Part shown: piece after piece, positions 63,933 through 64,000 of the stretch | How the letters are laid out: every line of letters begins with the position of its first letter | Position numbering within the stretch: position 1 is the first letter of the stretch | From: Chimonanthus salicifolius | Taxonomy: Eukaryota > Streptophyta > Magnoliopsida > Laurales > Calycanthaceae | DNA length: 64,000 bases | Assembly: GCA_013350335.1 (NCBI GenBank) | Contig: CM023533.1 | Span: 31,168,869-31,232,868, forward strand | Direction of reading: 5' to 3' | Notes under the pieces: generated by a model | Seen by the model: the letters and a program-made list of their open reading frames with translations, nothing else | The model's database searches: none | Told to the model about the DNA's origin: nothing | Position numbers and translations under genes: made by a program

Positions 63933-64000
63933 GAATTATTTATTAAACTTAAAAGGAAATATTACATAGCTAAGATGATCAATTATGTTCATATAATCAT

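Overview
The window is nuclear DNA from a flowering plant. It is AT-rich and repeat-laden, its genes are split by long introns with plant-type splice sites, and all four genes belong to families known in land plants. I cannot name the species. The mix of elements (tRNA-derived SINEs, TRIM, hAT, Harbinger-like and Mutator-like non-autonomous elements, solo LTRs) would suit many angiosperms.

Genes, left to right: (1) 294-6872, minus, a BIM1/BIM2-type atypical bHLH transcription factor of brassinosteroid signalling. Five coding exons are seen, and the 3' end lies outside the window. (2) 27692-29630, plus, a type II phosphatidylinositol 4-kinase gamma with ubiquitin-like and kinase regions in one long exon and introns in its 5' leader. 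The conserved C-terminal tail is out of frame with the kinase, so there is a real frameshift or an assembly error. (3) 31505-46739, minus, a CRLK1-type calcium/calmodulin-regulated receptor-like kinase with seven coding exons (426 codons). A leader exon near 50.7 kb makes the locus about 19 kb. (4) 58478-63072, minus, a Tag-type DNA-3-methyladenine glycosylase with five exons (308 codons) and one probable GC-AG intron. Genes 2 and 3 are convergent; 3 and 4 run in the same direction. The four have no obvious shared pathway.

The rest is transposon-derived. At 7-25.6 kb there is a gene desert holding hAT-type MITEs with 8-bp target duplications, a hairpin MITE, degraded SINEs, a solo LTR inserted into a SINE, and two related 1.5-1.6 kb foldback elements. 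The foldbacks are hierarchical palindromes with about 9-bp target duplications. At 50.8-58.4 kb there is a Harbinger-like element carrying a TA microsatellite, a third relative of the foldback family interrupted by a complete TRIM retrotransposon, and another hAT MITE. Introns of genes 1, 3 and 4 also hold insertions: a LINE remnant, an LTR-like block with a 58-62 bp minisatellite, SINEs and a MITE.

The features most worth following up are the foldback family, the kinase frameshift, a leader uORF, the GC-AG intron and the datable nested insertions. No CRISPR array, prokaryote-like operon or new enzyme system was found. All gene models come from reading splice sites and remembered family similarity, without alignment or RNA data.
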